A stretch of 64,000 nt of DNA from Sphingomonas bisphenolicum (GTDB taxonomy: Bacteria; Pseudomonadota; Alphaproteobacteria; Sphingomonadales; Sphingomonadaceae). The stretch covers positions 1,457,501 to 1,521,500 of the forward strand of contig NZ_AP018817.1 of assembly GCF_024349785.1 (NCBI RefSeq). The letters run 5' to 3'. The notes beneath the pieces are model-generated. The model had not been told where the DNA came from and did no database searches. It saw nothing but the letters and a program-made list of their open reading frames with translations. This document shows, one piece after another, positions 1 to 8,483 of the stretch. How positions within the stretch are numbered: position 1 is the first letter of the stretch; the number at the start of each line of letters is the position of its first letter. Position numbers and translations under genes: made by a program.

Positions 1-132
1 ATCTTCTGCACCACCGAAAATGGCATCAGCCATATCAAGGCGGCGGTCGAGGCCGGTGCCGACGAATATGTCATGAAGCCATTCGACAGGGAGACATTGG
101 AAAGCAAGCTGGCGATTGTCGGCGTGATCTAG
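1..132 (+). CDS. cheY: CheY-like response regulator, 3' end only
   Basis: The window opens inside a reading frame that closes with TAG at 130-132 and encodes the last 43 residues of a single-domain receiver. The motif DEYVMKPF contains the conserved lysine (MKPF) of the receiver phosphorylation site, and the frame ends shortly after the last helix, so there is no output domain. The phospho-acceptor aspartate lies outside the window. cheB follows after a short gap and then cheR, so this is most likely the CheY that carries the chemotaxis signal to the flagellar motor. The CheY assignment, as opposed to another stand-alone receiver, rests mainly on this neighbourhood. Confidence 0.8.
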   Translation: MFCTTENGISHIKAAVEAGADEYVMKPFDRETLESKLAIVGVI

Positions 133-195
133 CGGCGCCTTCCCGCTGATCCAGGAGTGCCCGATTTCCATCTGATCCTTCCGCGCAGAAAGTCC

Positions 196-1281
196 ATGAT
201 GAACGCGATCATGCCGATACCATCCAGCCGCAGCAGTGAACGACGCACCGTTCGCACGCTGGTGGTCGATGATTCGGTCGTCGTGCGGACAGTCATCGAA
301 CGCATTCTTCATGGCGATCCGGGCTATAATGTGGTGCACAAAACCAACAGCGCCGAACATGCGCTGGGCTATCTGGCGGAAAATGTAGTCGATCTGGTGC
401 TGCTCGACATTGAGCTGCCGGGCCAGAGCGGTCTGGCTGCCTTGCCGCAGATATTGCGCGCGAATCCGGCCGTGAAGGTCGCGATTCTGTCGGGGCGATG
501 CGAGGAAGGCAGCGCCGCCGCGATCGAGGCGCTGGCGCTCGGGGCCAGCGATATCGTGTCCAAGCCAGGCAGTGGCAGCTTCGGCGAACAATTCCCCCAG
601 GCGCTCATAGACCGGCTGAACCGGCTGTTTGGCGATCGACTTGCAGCACCGCCGCTGCCGCGTCTACCCACCCCGCCATCGGTTGATCCTGCCACCGCGC
701 CGCTCGCCTGCATTGGCATCGGCGCATCGACCGGTGGCATTCATGCCTTGGGCCAGCTATTTCAGGGGCTCGCTGCGCCGTTGGGCGTGCCGCTGCTGCT
801 GACCCAGCATCTCCCCGCCAGCTTCACTGTTTATTTCGCGCAGCAACTGTCACGGATGACCAGCCTGCGTGTGAAGGTGGCGGAAACCGGCGATCTGCTG
901 ACACCCGATATCGTCTATGTCGCACCCGGTGACGCCAATATCCAATTGCGGCGCGGCTTGCATGGCCGTGTCACGATCCTCCTCAATCCCGAACGCACGC
1001 CGGCTGGCAATCTGCCCGGCGTCGATCCGATGTTTGCCAGCATGGCGGAAGTCTATGGAGCGGGGGCCGCGGGCATCGTGCTCACCGGCATGGGGCGCGA
1101 CGGAACATTAGGCGCGCGCGAGATCGTCGCGGCCGGCGGCTGGATCGTCGCCCAGGACGAAGCGAGCAGCGTGGTGTGGGGGATGCCGGGTTCGGTCGCC
1201 GGGGCCGGGCTGACCTGCGCGGTCATGGAGCCCTTGGCGATCATGAATTTCGTGGCCCGCCGTGGAAAGATTGCCGCCTGA
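196..1281 (+). CDS. cheB: Chemotaxis protein-glutamate methylesterase CheB
   Basis: CheB removes methyl groups from, and deamidates, glutamates on chemoreceptors, resetting adaptation in the cytoplasm. An N-terminal receiver (VVDDS, phospho-acceptor in LLDIELPG near residue 71) is joined by a proline-rich linker to the esterase domain. The catalytic Ser is in GIGASTGG (about residue 178), the His in TQHLPASF (about 205) and the Asp in LTGMGRDG. The frame is open back to a GTG at 157, but the purine-rich sequence there touches the codon; the double ATG at 196/199 has better spacing, so 196 is used. The stop overlaps the cheR start by one base, which indicates translational coupling. Confidence 0.95.
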   Translation: MMNAIMPIPSSRSSERRTVRTLVVDDSVVVRTVIERILHGDPGYNVVHKTNSAEHALGYLAENVVDLVLLDIELPGQSGLAALPQILRANPAVKVAILSGRCEEGSAAAIEALALGASDIVSKPGSGSFGEQFPQALIDRLNRLFGDRLAAPPLPRLPTPPSVDPATAPLACIGIGASTGGIHALGQLFQGLAAPLGVPLLLTQHLPASFTVYFAQQLSRMTSLRVKVAETGDLLTPDIVYVAPGDANIQLRRGLHGRVTILLNPERTPAGNLPGVDPMFASMAEVYGAGAAGIVLTGMGRDGTLGAREIVAAGGWIVAQDEASSVVWGMPGSVAGAGLTCAVMEPLAIMNFVARRGKIAA

Positions 1282-2159
1282 TGCCGCTGCCCCCAACCGG
1301 AGCCGCGATTTTCCAGGGCGCTGAGCGCATCCTGTCGGGATTGCTCGAGGCAAGAACCGGGCAAGTGCTGTCCGAAGGTCGCGCCTGGCGGATGGAAACC
1401 GCGCTGCGCCCCGTCCTGCGCGCCCATGGGTTGCAGGATATCGATGATCTGGCCGCTCGGCTGTTGCGCAGGCGCGATCCGCGGCTGGACGAGGATGTCG
1501 TCAATGCGCTGCTGAACAATGAAAGCAGCTTTTTCCGCGATCTTCAGATTTTCGACATGATCCATCGCCAGATTCTGCCGCATATTCAGGACGCTCGGCA
1601 GGACCGCACGCTGCGTATCTGGAGTGCGGGCTGTTCGACCGGGCAGGAAGCCTATTCGCTCGCGATCCGCTTGCGCAACGATGCTGCGCGCTGGCTGGGG
1701 TGGCGGATCGAGATATTGGCGACGGACATTTCCACCGCCGCGATCGAGCAGGCGAAAGCCGGCACCTTTTCGCAGATGGACGTGCAGCGTGGTTTGGCCG
1801 TGGGCGACCTGATCAAATGGTTCGAGCCGCATGGGGAAGAGTGGCGGGCCAGCCCGGAACTGCGCCGGATGATCGATTTCCGGCATGATAATCTGTTCGA
1901 TCCGCATGCTCCGACCGGGGAATATGATCTGATTCTCTGTCGCAACGTGTTGCTCTACTTCACGCCCGAACGACGCGGGGAAGTGCTGCGACTGCTCGCC
2001 CGGCATAGCCATGCAGGATCGGTCCTGTTGCTGGGCGCAGGGGAAACGGTGATCGGCCAAGGCGATGATTTCCTGCCGCACCCGGATTTCCGTGGGGGCT
2101 ATGCGCCCAAGGCCCTGCTGCCCCATTGCGCCGGTGGACCGATGCGTCGCGCGGGCTGA
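1281..2159 (+). CDS. cheR: Chemotaxis protein methyltransferase CheR
   Basis: CheR is an S-adenosylmethionine-dependent enzyme that methylates receptor glutamates and works against CheB. The 292-residue product matches the usual CheR length. It has the NESSFFRD motif after the N-terminal helical domain, the SAM-binding loop WSAGCSTGQEAYSLA, the following acidic strand ILATDIS, and CRNVLLYF near the end of the Rossmann fold. The start ATG overlaps the cheB stop (ATGA type), so the two are almost certainly cotranscribed. An antisense frame runs through the gene but has no recognisable domain. Confidence 0.96.
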   Translation: MPLPPTGAAIFQGAERILSGLLEARTGQVLSEGRAWRMETALRPVLRAHGLQDIDDLAARLLRRRDPRLDEDVVNALLNNESSFFRDLQIFDMIHRQILPHIQDARQDRTLRIWSAGCSTGQEAYSLAIRLRNDAARWLGWRIEILATDISTAAIEQAKAGTFSQMDVQRGLAVGDLIKWFEPHGEEWRASPELRRMIDFRHDNLFDPHAPTGEYDLILCRNVLLYFTPERRGEVLRLLARHSHAGSVLLLGAGETVIGQGDDFLPHPDFRGGYAPKALLPHCAGGPMRRAG

Positions 2160-2288
2160 ACCGGCTTCATCCGCATTAACCCTGCTTGATTGCTGCGCCG
2201 GTCTCGGTCATTGTCCATTAGAGGCCGCCAGAGAGGCGCGCCGGAAGGGTGCGATGATCGAGCCGCTGCAAGTGACTGGCCTTCCCCG

Positions 2289-2987
2289 ATGACCGACATG
2301 CCGATGATCGAAACGCCGTCGCCCAATTTTGACGATCGCAGCCTGCCGATCACGATGTTGGTGCTGCACTATACCGGTATGCCCGATGCGGCGAGCGCCA
2401 TCAATTGGCTGGCCAACCCGGAATCGAAAGTGTCGGCCCATTATGTCGTGACCGAGGACGGCCAGATCATCCGCATGGTCGACGAGGGTAAACGGGCCTG
2501 GCATGCGGGCCGATCGCACTGGCGCGGCGTCGATGACGTCAATTCGGCCAGCATCGGCATAGAGATCGTCAATCCGGGGCATGAATGGGGCTATCGGCCT
2601 TTCCCCGAAACGCAGATGGGATCGCTGATTCCGCTGGTTCATGCGATCGTCCAGCGTCACCGCATCACGCGTGGCAACATCGTCGGCCACAGCGATATCG
2701 CGCCCGCGCGCAAGCAGGATCCTGGCGAGCTTTTTCCTTGGGGCCAACTCGCGCGCCTGCGACTGGCGCTCCCGCGACCCACCAAGAATCTGATGGACCC
2801 GCACTGGACCGACGGCGGCTTCATGCTGGCGCTCGAACGTTTCGGCTATGACATCGCCGATCCGCAGGCGGCGGTGGTCGCCTTCCAGCGCCGCTTCCGG
2901 CCGGAGCTGATCGACGGAGTGATCTGCGGCGAATGTCGCGCCATCCTGCTGGCCCTGCTGCTGCCCAAGCCGCGCGGCGATGAATAA
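2289..2987 (+). CDS. N-acetylmuramoyl-L-alanine amidase (Amidase_2, AmpD/AmiD type)
   Basis: The enzyme cleaves the amide between N-acetylmuramic acid and the stem peptide of peptidoglycan or its turnover fragments. The 232-residue product has the Amidase_2 zinc-site pattern: His in VLHYTGMPDA, HAGRSHWRG, the NSASIGIEIVNPG core, and GHSDIAPARKQDPG, which supplies the second His and the Asp. The last 60 or so residues (AVVAFQRRFRP) resemble a peptidoglycan-binding helical domain, as in AmiD. No signal peptide is visible from this ATG, so a cytoplasmic AmpD-like recycling role is possible; the C-terminal domain argues for the AmiD subgroup. Its stop lies about 40 nt upstream of the RNase P RNA. 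Confidence 0.88.
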   Translation: MTDMPMIETPSPNFDDRSLPITMLVLHYTGMPDAASAINWLANPESKVSAHYVVTEDGQIIRMVDEGKRAWHAGRSHWRGVDDVNSASIGIEIVNPGHEWGYRPFPETQMGSLIPLVHAIVQRHRITRGNIVGHSDIAPARKQDPGELFPWGQLARLRLALPRPTKNLMDPHWTDGGFMLALERFGYDIADPQAAVVAFQRRFRPELIDGVICGECRAILLALLLPKPRGDE

Positions 2988-3028
2988 GCGGGATGACGGG
3001 GCCGACAAATCGGTCTAAGGCCCGTTTC

Positions 3029-3414
3029 GCCAGAGGGCCGGGCGGCCGCGGCGTGGCGGGTAACTGCCACGGCGAGGAAAGTCCGGGCTCCACGAAATGA
3101 CGGTGCCGGTTAACGACCGGCTGGAGTGATCCAAGGGACAGTGCAACAGAAAGCAGGTCGCAACGGCCTAGGCCATGCGAAATTGAAAGGGTGCGGTAAG
3201 AGCGCACCGCGTCTGCGGCAACGCAAGGCGGCACGGTAAACCCCACCGGGAGCAAGACCGAATAGGGGCGGCGCGCGGCTTCGACCGCTAGGCCTGTTTC
3301 GGCCGAGACCGCCCGGGTTGGTTGCTTGAGGAACGGAGCAATCCGTTCCCTAGAGGAATGGTCGCCTATCCCTGGAAACAGGGTGGACAGAACCCGGCTT
3401 ACAGGCCCTCTGGC
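3029..3414 (+). ncRNA. rnpB: RNase P RNA, bacterial class A
   Basis: This is the catalytic RNA of ribonuclease P, which matures the 5' ends of tRNAs. The ends are set by a perfect 11-bp P1 helix: GCCAGAGGGCC at 3029-3039 pairs with GGCCCTCTGGC at 3404-3414. Between them are the hallmark conserved segments: GAGGAAAGTCCGGGCTC near 3074, ACAGAAAGCAGG near 3147, the GGTAAACCCC and GAGCAAGACC block near 3236-3260, and the GGACAGAACCCGGCTTACAGG segment before the 3' arm of P1. The length of 386 nt is normal for class A. TCTAAG at 3013-3018 is placed where a -10 box would be expected. Confidence 0.97.
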
Positions 3415-3478
3415 ATTTTCCCGCGCAAATATGCCCGCCGGGCTGGCGTTTGCGCGGCTTATTCCCTAATTTGGCCGG

Positions 3479-4027
3479 ATGGCAAGACAGAGCCGATCCA
3501 ATGACTGGGGATTTCCCCGATGGCGCGCCTATGGCGGATCGCGTGAGGCGCAGAAGGTGCGCCTGTGCGACCGCTATGGCTGCGACCGCCCCGGCGACTG
3601 CCCCGCGCCCAAGTCCCCCAACAGCCCGGAACGCTGGTATTTCTGCGCTGATCATGCCGGCGAATATAACCGCAACTGGGACTATTTTCAGGGGCTGGAC
3701 CAGGAAGAACGGGCAGCGCGCGAGCAGGCCGAACGGCGGGATGCGGGCGGTTATCAATCCAGCGCCTATCATGGCTGGGGCGGGCCGGGCGACGGCAGCC
3801 GATCGCGCGACGAACTCCACGCGCTCAAGGCGCTGGAGCTGGAGGACGATGCTGGTTTCGAGGATGTGAAGAAGAGCTGGCGCCGGCTTGCCAAGGAATA
3901 TCATCCCGACGTGAAGCCAGGCGACAGCGATGCCTCGGTGCGGTTCCAGGCGATTCAGGCCGCTTATGAAGTACTGCGTGCGGCAGAGGAACGGCGGACC
4001 TGGAAACCGCGGGGAGCGAGTGATTGA
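3479..4027 (+). CDS. J-domain (DnaJ-like) protein with N-terminal Cys cluster
   Basis: The C-terminal 65 or so residues form a J domain, with the invariant HPD tripeptide at residues 142-144 (KEYHPDVKPGD) and the closing helix FQAIQAAYEVLR. Such a protein would stimulate the ATPase of a DnaK-type chaperone. The N-terminal half has C30, C35, C41, C56 and H59, a spacing that could bind a metal but differs from the four CxxCxGxG repeats of true DnaJ. A charged linker joins the parts. The specific client is unknown. The stop overlaps the start of the 2Fe-2S protein gene, so the two are probably cotranscribed. Confidence 0.85.
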   Translation: MARQSRSNDWGFPRWRAYGGSREAQKVRLCDRYGCDRPGDCPAPKSPNSPERWYFCADHAGEYNRNWDYFQGLDQEERAAREQAERRDAGGYQSSAYHGWGGPGDGSRSRDELHALKALELEDDAGFEDVKKSWRRLAKEYHPDVKPGDSDASVRFQAIQAAYEVLRAAEERRTWKPRGASD

Positions 4028-4338
4028 AGGATTATGTCCGTTCGAATTGGACGAATGTGGTGCTAGTTTGCCGCAAATGTTCCAAGAAGTTGGACGGCGG
4101 TTTTGGTCCGGACGGCGGCGAACGGCTGGCCAAGGCGCTGCGCAAACATCTGTCCTTGAAAAAGGGTCGCAAGGCGACGGCGGGCGTGATGGAGGTCAAT
4201 TGTCTGGGCATATGTCCCAAGGGCGCCGTAACGGTAGTGGATGCTGCGGCCAGCCGCGACTGGCTGCTGGTCCGGCCGGGCGCCGATCTTGACGAACTCG
4301 CGGAATCCTTGGGTCTCAATGCGTCGGAATATCCTTAA
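4024..4338 (+). CDS. Thioredoxin-like [2Fe-2S] ferredoxin-domain protein
   Basis: This 104-residue protein has cysteines at 16, 19, 60 and 64 (VCRKC and VNCLGICPKG), followed by a GAV strand. The arrangement resembles the thioredoxin-fold [2Fe-2S] ferredoxins related to the NuoE C-terminal domain, although the first pair here is CxxC and not the wider spacing of the classical family. The start is TTG at 4024, overlapping the stop of the J-domain gene; no ATG lies further upstream in frame. The redox partner is unknown. Cotranscription with a J-domain protein could suggest cluster assembly or repair, but this is inference. Confidence 0.75.
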   Translation: MKDYVRSNWTNVVLVCRKCSKKLDGGFGPDGGERLAKALRKHLSLKKGRKATAGVMEVNCLGICPKGAVTVVDAAASRDWLLVRPGADLDELAESLGLNASEYP

Positions 4339-4372
4339 TATTATCCTTACCAATTCCACCTAATCGGGTGGA

Positions 4373-4684
4373 ATGAAGTTATCTGCGTCCTTTAGGTCCG
4401 TGCTGCCCATGGCAGGCCAGTGCATCGTCATTCTGTTCGGCCTGCTGGGATTATACGCCGTTCCGCCGGCCAGCGGCAGGATGCTGCTGGTGCCGCTGAC
4501 CCAGGAGGCGGTTGCCGCGCTGGCGCCAGTCGCTGTCGCCCATGGCGCGCGACTGGTGGCGAAAGGCCCGTGGGCAGGTTCCCTTCTGGTCGAGGGGGAG
4601 CGCGACGATCTTGCCCCGGCGCTTCTGCATCACGGAATCGTCGCCCTTTCGGCGCAAATGGGCGGATGCGGAGCGTCGGCCTGA
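4373..4684 (+). CDS. Small membrane-anchored hypothetical protein
   Basis: A 103-residue product with one hydrophobic segment at about residues 14-32 ([13 protein letters not shown]), which is either a signal anchor or an uncleaved leader, followed by an Ala/Val/Leu-rich soluble part ending MGGCGASA. No known domain is recognised. The stop overlaps the ATG of the next gene, a chemoreceptor, by one base (ATGA), so the two are translationally coupled and the protein may be an accessory of that receptor. Codon use is like the neighbours. Confidence 0.7.
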   Translation: MKLSASFRSVLPMAGQCIVILFGLLGLYAVPPASGRMLLVPLTQEAVAALAPVAVAHGARLVAKGPWAGSLLVEGERDDLAPALLHHGIVALSAQMGGCGASA

Positions 4685-6216
4685 TGAGCGCCATGACGAG
4701 CCTGGATCGGCTGCGGCTGCAGGGGCTGCGCATCCTCCTTTTCGCCAACTGGCTCTGGACCGTGGCGATCGGCCTCATGGGTCTGCTGCTGGGGGTGGAG
4801 CATAGCGGTCGCGCCCTGTTCCTGTCGGCTCTTGTCAACGCGCTTCCCACCATCCGGGTCATGCGCGCGCGACGTGACCTCGAAGCGCGCCTGGCCATGG
4901 GGACATTGGCCGCGGTTCAGCCGGCGATCGGGCTGTATCTGCTGTCAGGCCATAGCTGGCAGATGGACGGTCATATGTTCTTTTTTGTCGCATTGGCGGG
5001 GCTGGCGCTGCTGTATGATTGGCGCCCCATCCTGCTTGCTGCGTCGCTGACGGCCGCCCATCACCTGGTGCTCAGCCTGCTTCTGCCGGCCTGGGTTTTT
5101 CCTGACAACTCCAATATCGGCCGGGTGGCTATCCACGGCATAGCGGTCGTGTTGCAGGCAGCGGTGCTATGCTATCTTACGGTTCGGCTGCGCGTCATGC
5201 TGCTCGCGTTAGACGGGCATGTGGTGCAGGCCAGCCAACTCGCCGAAGAGGCTGACCAGGGCCGGAGTGCGGCAGAAGCTGCCATGGCGACGAGCCGCGA
5301 AATGGACGCCAAGGCTGCGCAATTGCGTGGGCAACAGGAAGCGGAAAAGGCGCGCATGGCGATGGAGCGGCGAGCGATGACGCTTGCGCTGGTCGGGGAT
5401 TTTCGGCGGTCCGTGGCGGAAATCGTCGGCGCGGTTGGAGCAGCCGCGCAGGAACTCGACGATTCGGCGCGTCAACTCAACCATCTGGCCCAACGTGCAA
5501 GCGCCGGCACCGAGGAAACGGTGGCGATTGCCGAACAATCCTCCGCCAATGCGACGATGTTGGCGCGGCGTATCGATCAATTGTCGGAATCGATTACGGC
5601 GATCGCATCGGCGTCGCACCAGCAGGCCATGCTCGGCGGCGAAGCGCAGCGCGTGTCTGCTACGGGGCATCAGGCCGTGCACGAACTGGAGGGACGTACC
5701 ACCTCCATCACCAGCTTCGCCGATTCCATAACGGATATCGCCGCGCGCACCAACCTTCTGGCGCTGAATGCCACGATCGAAGCGGCGCGCGCCGGCGATG
5801 TCGGCCGGGGTTTCGCGGTGGTGGCCGGAGAAGTAAAGCAATTGGCTGGCCAGGCCGCAAATGCGACCGGGGAAATTCACGCTTTGGCTTGGTCCGCCCG
5901 TCAAGGGGCCGGGGTGGCACGTGAGGCGCTATCTGAAGTCGCAGGCGCCGTCGAGCAACTGGCGGAGGCGGCGGATGCGATCCAGCGGGCAGTCGTCGAT
6001 CAGCGCGATGCGACCAGCGCGATAGGTGAATCCGCGCGTGATACGGCGCAGGACGCGGCCATCATGACGCGACAGATGGAAGATGTCGCCGATGTCGCGC
6101 GCGACACCGAAAGCCTGTCGGCGCGCGTGTCCAGTGCGGCGTCCAGTCTGTCGAGCACGGCGAAGACGTTGCAGCGAGCGGCCGAACAATTTGTGACGCA
6201 ACTGGAAGCGGCCTGA
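4684..6216 (+). CDS. Methyl-accepting chemotaxis protein with polytopic membrane sensor
   Basis: A chemoreceptor of 510 residues. The first 180 or so residues contain roughly five or six hydrophobic segments and no large periplasmic loop, so the stimulus is probably sensed in or at the membrane. A coiled region (about 190-230) leads to the cytoplasmic signalling domain. The highly conserved hairpin tip, [17 protein letters not shown] and [12 protein letters not shown], lies near residue 355-390 and is the CheA/CheW docking site. No HAMP domain is obvious. The gene sits beyond cheB/cheR and is followed by a strong terminator. Confidence 0.93.
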   Translation: MSAMTSLDRLRLQGLRILLFANWLWTVAIGLMGLLLGVEHSGRALFLSALVNALPTIRVMRARRDLEARLAMGTLAAVQPAIGLYLLSGHSWQMDGHMFFFVALAGLALLYDWRPILLAASLTAAHHLVLSLLLPAWVFPDNSNIGRVAIHGIAVVLQAAVLCYLTVRLRVMLLALDGHVVQASQLAEEADQGRSAAEAAMATSREMDAKAAQLRGQQEAEKARMAMERRAMTLALVGDFRRSVAEIVGAVGAAAQELDDSARQLNHLAQRASAGTEETVAIAEQSSANATMLARRIDQLSESITAIASASHQQAMLGGEAQRVSATGHQAVHELEGRTTSITSFADSITDIAARTNLLALNATIEAARAGDVGRGFAVVAGEVKQLAGQAANATGEIHALAWSARQGAGVAREALSEVAGAVEQLAEAADAIQRAVVDQRDATSAIGESARDTAQDAAIMTRQMEDVADVARDTESLSARVSSAASSLSSTAKTLQRAAEQFVTQLEAA

Positions 6217-6248
6217 TCCCGCCGAGTGCGTTCACGCGTCGTGGAAAC

Positions 6249-6280
6249 GGGGACCGGTTGTATGCGCCCGGTCCCCTTTT
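6249..6280 (+). terminator. Rho-independent terminator after the chemoreceptor gene
   Basis: GGGGACCGG at 6249-6257 pairs perfectly with CCGGTCCCC at 6268-6276, with a 10-nt loop, followed directly by TTTT. It lies 30 nt beyond the receptor stop and just before the convergent sodB stop, so it may serve both directions, but the T-run is on the plus-strand side. Confidence 0.85.
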
Positions 6281-6285
6281 CGATA

Positions 6286-6900
6286 TCAGGCCGGCTGGTC
6301 GGCGCGGCTGGCGCCTTCACCGTCGAGGTTCAGCGCCGCAAAGTCCCAGTTGATCGCTTCCTTGAGGATGCGGTCGGCATAGCTGGGGCGCAGGTTGCGA
6401 TAGTCGATATAATAAGCATGTTCCCAGACATCGACGATCAGCAGCGGCGCATGGCCTTCGTGCGCGACGGGGGTGTCGGCATCGTGATAGCTGGTCACTT
6501 CGAGCTTGCCGTCCTTCAGGACCAGCGCGGCCCAGCCGCTGGCGAAATGGCCCACCGCTTCGGCTTTCAGCTTTTCGATCAGCGCATCGACTGATCCGAA
6601 GGCTTCGTTGATCTTGGTCAGCAATTCGCCGGTCGGTTCGGTCTTCGTGGGCGACAGCGACTGCCAGTAGAAAGTGTGGTTCCAGATCTGGCCGACCTGG
6701 TTGAACAGGCCGCCCTTGGCCGACTTGATCAGCTCGACCAGCGACTTGCCCTGCAGGCTTTCGTCCGCGGCGACCAGTTCATTGGCCTTCACGACATAGG
6801 CGTTGTGATGCTTGCCATGGTGGAAGTCGAAGGTTTCGACGGACAGGATGTCGCCAAAAGCATCCTTGGCATAGGGCAGGTCGGGCAGAACAAAGGCCAT
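6286..6900 (-). CDS. sodB: Superoxide dismutase, Fe type
   Basis: The enzyme converts superoxide to hydrogen peroxide and oxygen in the cytoplasm. The 204-residue product has all metal ligands: H27 (FHHGKHHNAY), H75 (WNHTFYW), D157 and H161 (DVWEHAYYIDY). Gln71 in GQIWNH is the position that favours iron in FeSODs. The start is the ATG at 6900 preceded by GAGGAG; longer upstream frames are not conserved-looking. It stands alone, convergent with the receptor gene and divergent from rnk, with about 400 nt of upstream sequence that presumably holds its promoter. Mn or cambialistic metal use cannot be excluded. Confidence 0.95.
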   Translation of the reverse strand: MAFVLPDLPYAKDAFGDILSVETFDFHHGKHHNAYVVKANELVAADESLQGKSLVELIKSAKGGLFNQVGQIWNHTFYWQSLSPTKTEPTGELLTKINEAFGSVDALIEKLKAEAVGHFASGWAALVLKDGKLEVTSYHDADTPVAHEGHAPLLIVDVWEHAYYIDYRNLRPSYADRILKEAINWDFAALNLDGEGASRADQPA

Positions 6901-7303
6901 GGCGGAACTCCTCGGGTTCGTTATGGGGCGGCCGCACGCAGGGTGGAGCGGCCGATTGGTCATATGGTCCATGCGGGGCGTGGACGCCTCCGCCGTTTCC
7001 CATATGCTGCCCCAACGCCCAAGAAAACAGATATGTGCCTATTGCGAAACGATCGCAGAAATTGGTGGTGGAAGTTGGCCGAAGTAGGGCGCGTGTCGGG
7101 TTCGCTTGACAGAGCGGTCCTGGTCCAACAGGATCGGATCATGCAAAATGGCGCCGCCTTTTCGCGCTTCCGTCATCACGGGGGCCAACTTCTCGCGGGC
7201 GATCCGCCCCGGACCTGACAGGCGATCGGCCGGCAGGGTCCGGGGCACCTTCTTGACGCCAGAGGCCCGCAGTCGGGCCGATCCTCTATCAGGAAGCCTT
7301 TCC
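6901..7303. other. Divergent intergenic region between sodB and rnk
   Basis: This 403-nt stretch separates divergently transcribed genes and should hold both promoters. The only clear structure is the inverted repeat at 7206-7246. A TTGACA is present at 7106-7111 on the plus strand but has no good -10 box at 17-18 nt. Short open frames on both strands show no domain features. No RNA gene was recognised. Confidence 0.5.
7206..7246. repeat. Inverted repeat upstream of rnk
   Basis: GCCCCGGACC at 7206-7215 is the exact reverse complement of GGTCCGGGGC at 7237-7246, with 21 nt between. A shorter hairpin (GGCCCG/CGGGCC) follows near 7264-7279. There is no T-run, so this is not a standard terminator; it could be an attenuator-like leader hairpin of rnk or the remains of a dispersed element. 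Confidence 0.5.
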
Positions 7304-7717
7304 ATGATCCTGCATCAGAACGGGGCGGCCGTGCCGCCCATCCACCTTGTCGAATCCGAAGCGGACATGATCTCCGACCTGGCCTGGGCGGCGCGCGACC
7401 GCTTCCCCGATGTGTGCCAGTTGCTGCAGCAGGAGGTCGGGCGTGCGCAGCTTTGCGCGTCGGCCGACTTGCCCTGTACCGTCGTCGCCATGGGATCGGA
7501 TGTGGCCTATCGCGATGGCCGTGACGGTGCGTCGCGGCGGGTCCAATTGGTCTATCCCGGTCATGCCGATGTAGCGCTGGGCCGCATTTCAATCCTGACG
7601 CCGATCGGTGCGGCGCTGATCGGGATGCAGGCCGGCGCGTCGATCCTGTGGCCCGACCGGGACGGCCATCTGCGCGACATCATCGTCGACGAGGTGGCAC
7701 AGGCGCGGGCGGCTTAA
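7304..7717 (+). CDS. rnk: Nucleoside diphosphate kinase regulator / GreA-GreB C-terminal domain protein (Rnk-like)
   Basis: A 137-residue protein whose second half (VQLVYPGHADVALGRISIL, TPIGAALIGMQAG) is the FKBP-like GreA/GreB C-terminal domain found in Rnk. It lacks the coiled-coil that Gre factors insert into the RNA polymerase secondary channel. Rnk proteins bind RNA polymerase and in some bacteria affect nucleoside diphosphate kinase levels. The N-terminal 50 residues form a short helical region as in Rnk. The start at 7304 has AGGAAG upstream. It is convergent with yciB, the two stop codons almost touching. Confidence 0.8.
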   Translation: MILHQNGAAVPPIHLVESEADMISDLAWAARDRFPDVCQLLQQEVGRAQLCASADLPCTVVAMGSDVAYRDGRDGASRRVQLVYPGHADVALGRISILTPIGAALIGMQAGASILWPDRDGHLRDIIVDEVAQARAA

Positions 7718-7718
7718 C

Positions 7719-8378
7719 TCAGCCTTGCGGCGGGGTGGTTTCACCCACCTCGTCGCTGTCGAGGCCATCGCCGAGCGTCAGGCCGTGGCGCATCAGCATC
7801 GGGATATTGGCGGCGGCAAATGCGACCGAGATGATGGTGACTCCCCACACCTTGACTGCGAGCCAGCTGTCGAAACTCATCGACCGGCGCATCACCTCGT
7901 TCGCGATCGCCATGGCGACGAAGAACAAGGCCCAATTGCGCGATAGCTTCATCCAACCGGTTTCGCTGAGGCCGTCATAGGCGGCCTGGAGCAGATATTT
8001 GAGCAGCGGTTTGCCACGCAACAATCCGGCGAAGAGCATCATCGCGAAGAAGCTGTAGATGATCGTGGGCTTCAATTGGATGAAGCTCTGGTCGTGAAAG
8101 TAGATGGTGAGGCCGCCGAAAAACAGGATCAGCAGCGCCGACAGCCAGAGCATCGGCGATACCCGGCCCAGCTTCACCCTGGAGATGACGACCGCGATCA
8201 CGATCGCCGCCATGAAGGCGGCCGTGCCGAAGGTCATGGCGGTGATCGGATTGCCCGCGCCCCAGAACCACCCGGCACCCTTGTAGGTCAGGAAGAAGAC
8301 CAGCAGCGGCCCGAAATCGAGCGCCAGGCTGAGCGTGCCGCCATGGGCGGGCTTTGCAGCGGGCTTGGTATCGACCAT
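7719..8378 (-). CDS. yciB: Inner-membrane septation protein YciB/IspA family
   Basis: A polytopic inner-membrane protein of 219 residues with about six hydrophobic segments. Family features include DFGPLLVFFLTY near the N-terminus, PTIIYSFFAMML, and LSRNWALFFVAMAIANEVM. YciB proteins act in intracellular septation and envelope integrity. The start at 8378 (MVDTKPAAK) follows the tail of an intergenic repeat; the frame is open further upstream only through that repeat. It is the downstream gene of a minus-strand series with dapF, mtaB and ftsY, but the repeat between ftsY and yciB may separate their expression. Confidence 0.93.
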   Translation of the reverse strand: MVDTKPAAKPAHGGTLSLALDFGPLLVFFLTYKGAGWFWGAGNPITAMTFGTAAFMAAIVIAVVISRVKLGRVSPMLWLSALLILFFGGLTIYFHDQSFIQLKPTIIYSFFAMMLFAGLLRGKPLLKYLLQAAYDGLSETGWMKLSRNWALFFVAMAIANEVMRRSMSFDSWLAVKVWGVTIISVAFAAANIPMLMRHGLTLGDGLDSDEVGETTPPQG

Positions 8379-8389
8379 CAGTTTTGCTC

Positions 8390-8472
8390 CGTCATCCCAG
8401 CGAACGCCGGGATCCCACTTTTCTTCATGCGCCGCAAAAGGAAGAAAGACGCCAGCCTTTGCCGGCATGACG
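8390..8472. repeat. Dispersed ~83-nt double-hairpin (REP-pair-like) element, copy 1
   Basis: The element is bounded by CGTCATCCCAGCG on the left and GCCGGCATGACG on the right, i.e. inverted CGTCAT/ATGACG termini. Each arm is itself an imperfect palindrome (for example CCCAGCGAACGCCGGG), and the arms are joined by a centre with TCTTC and GAAGA in inverted order. An element with the same plan in opposite orientation is present at 24144-24224. It fills the gap between ftsY and yciB and encodes nothing obvious. Confidence 0.8.
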
Positions 8473-8483
8473 AACGACAATGC

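Noticed and set aside
1053-2126. Open frame of 357 codons on the minus strand opposite cheB/cheR
   Set aside because: It is antisense to two well-supported chemotaxis genes, has no signal, domain or start-site support, and is the kind of frame that high GC content creates.
7106-7135. TTGACA as a promoter for rnk
   Set aside because: The -35 is perfect but no acceptable -10 box is at 16-18 nt; called unproven.
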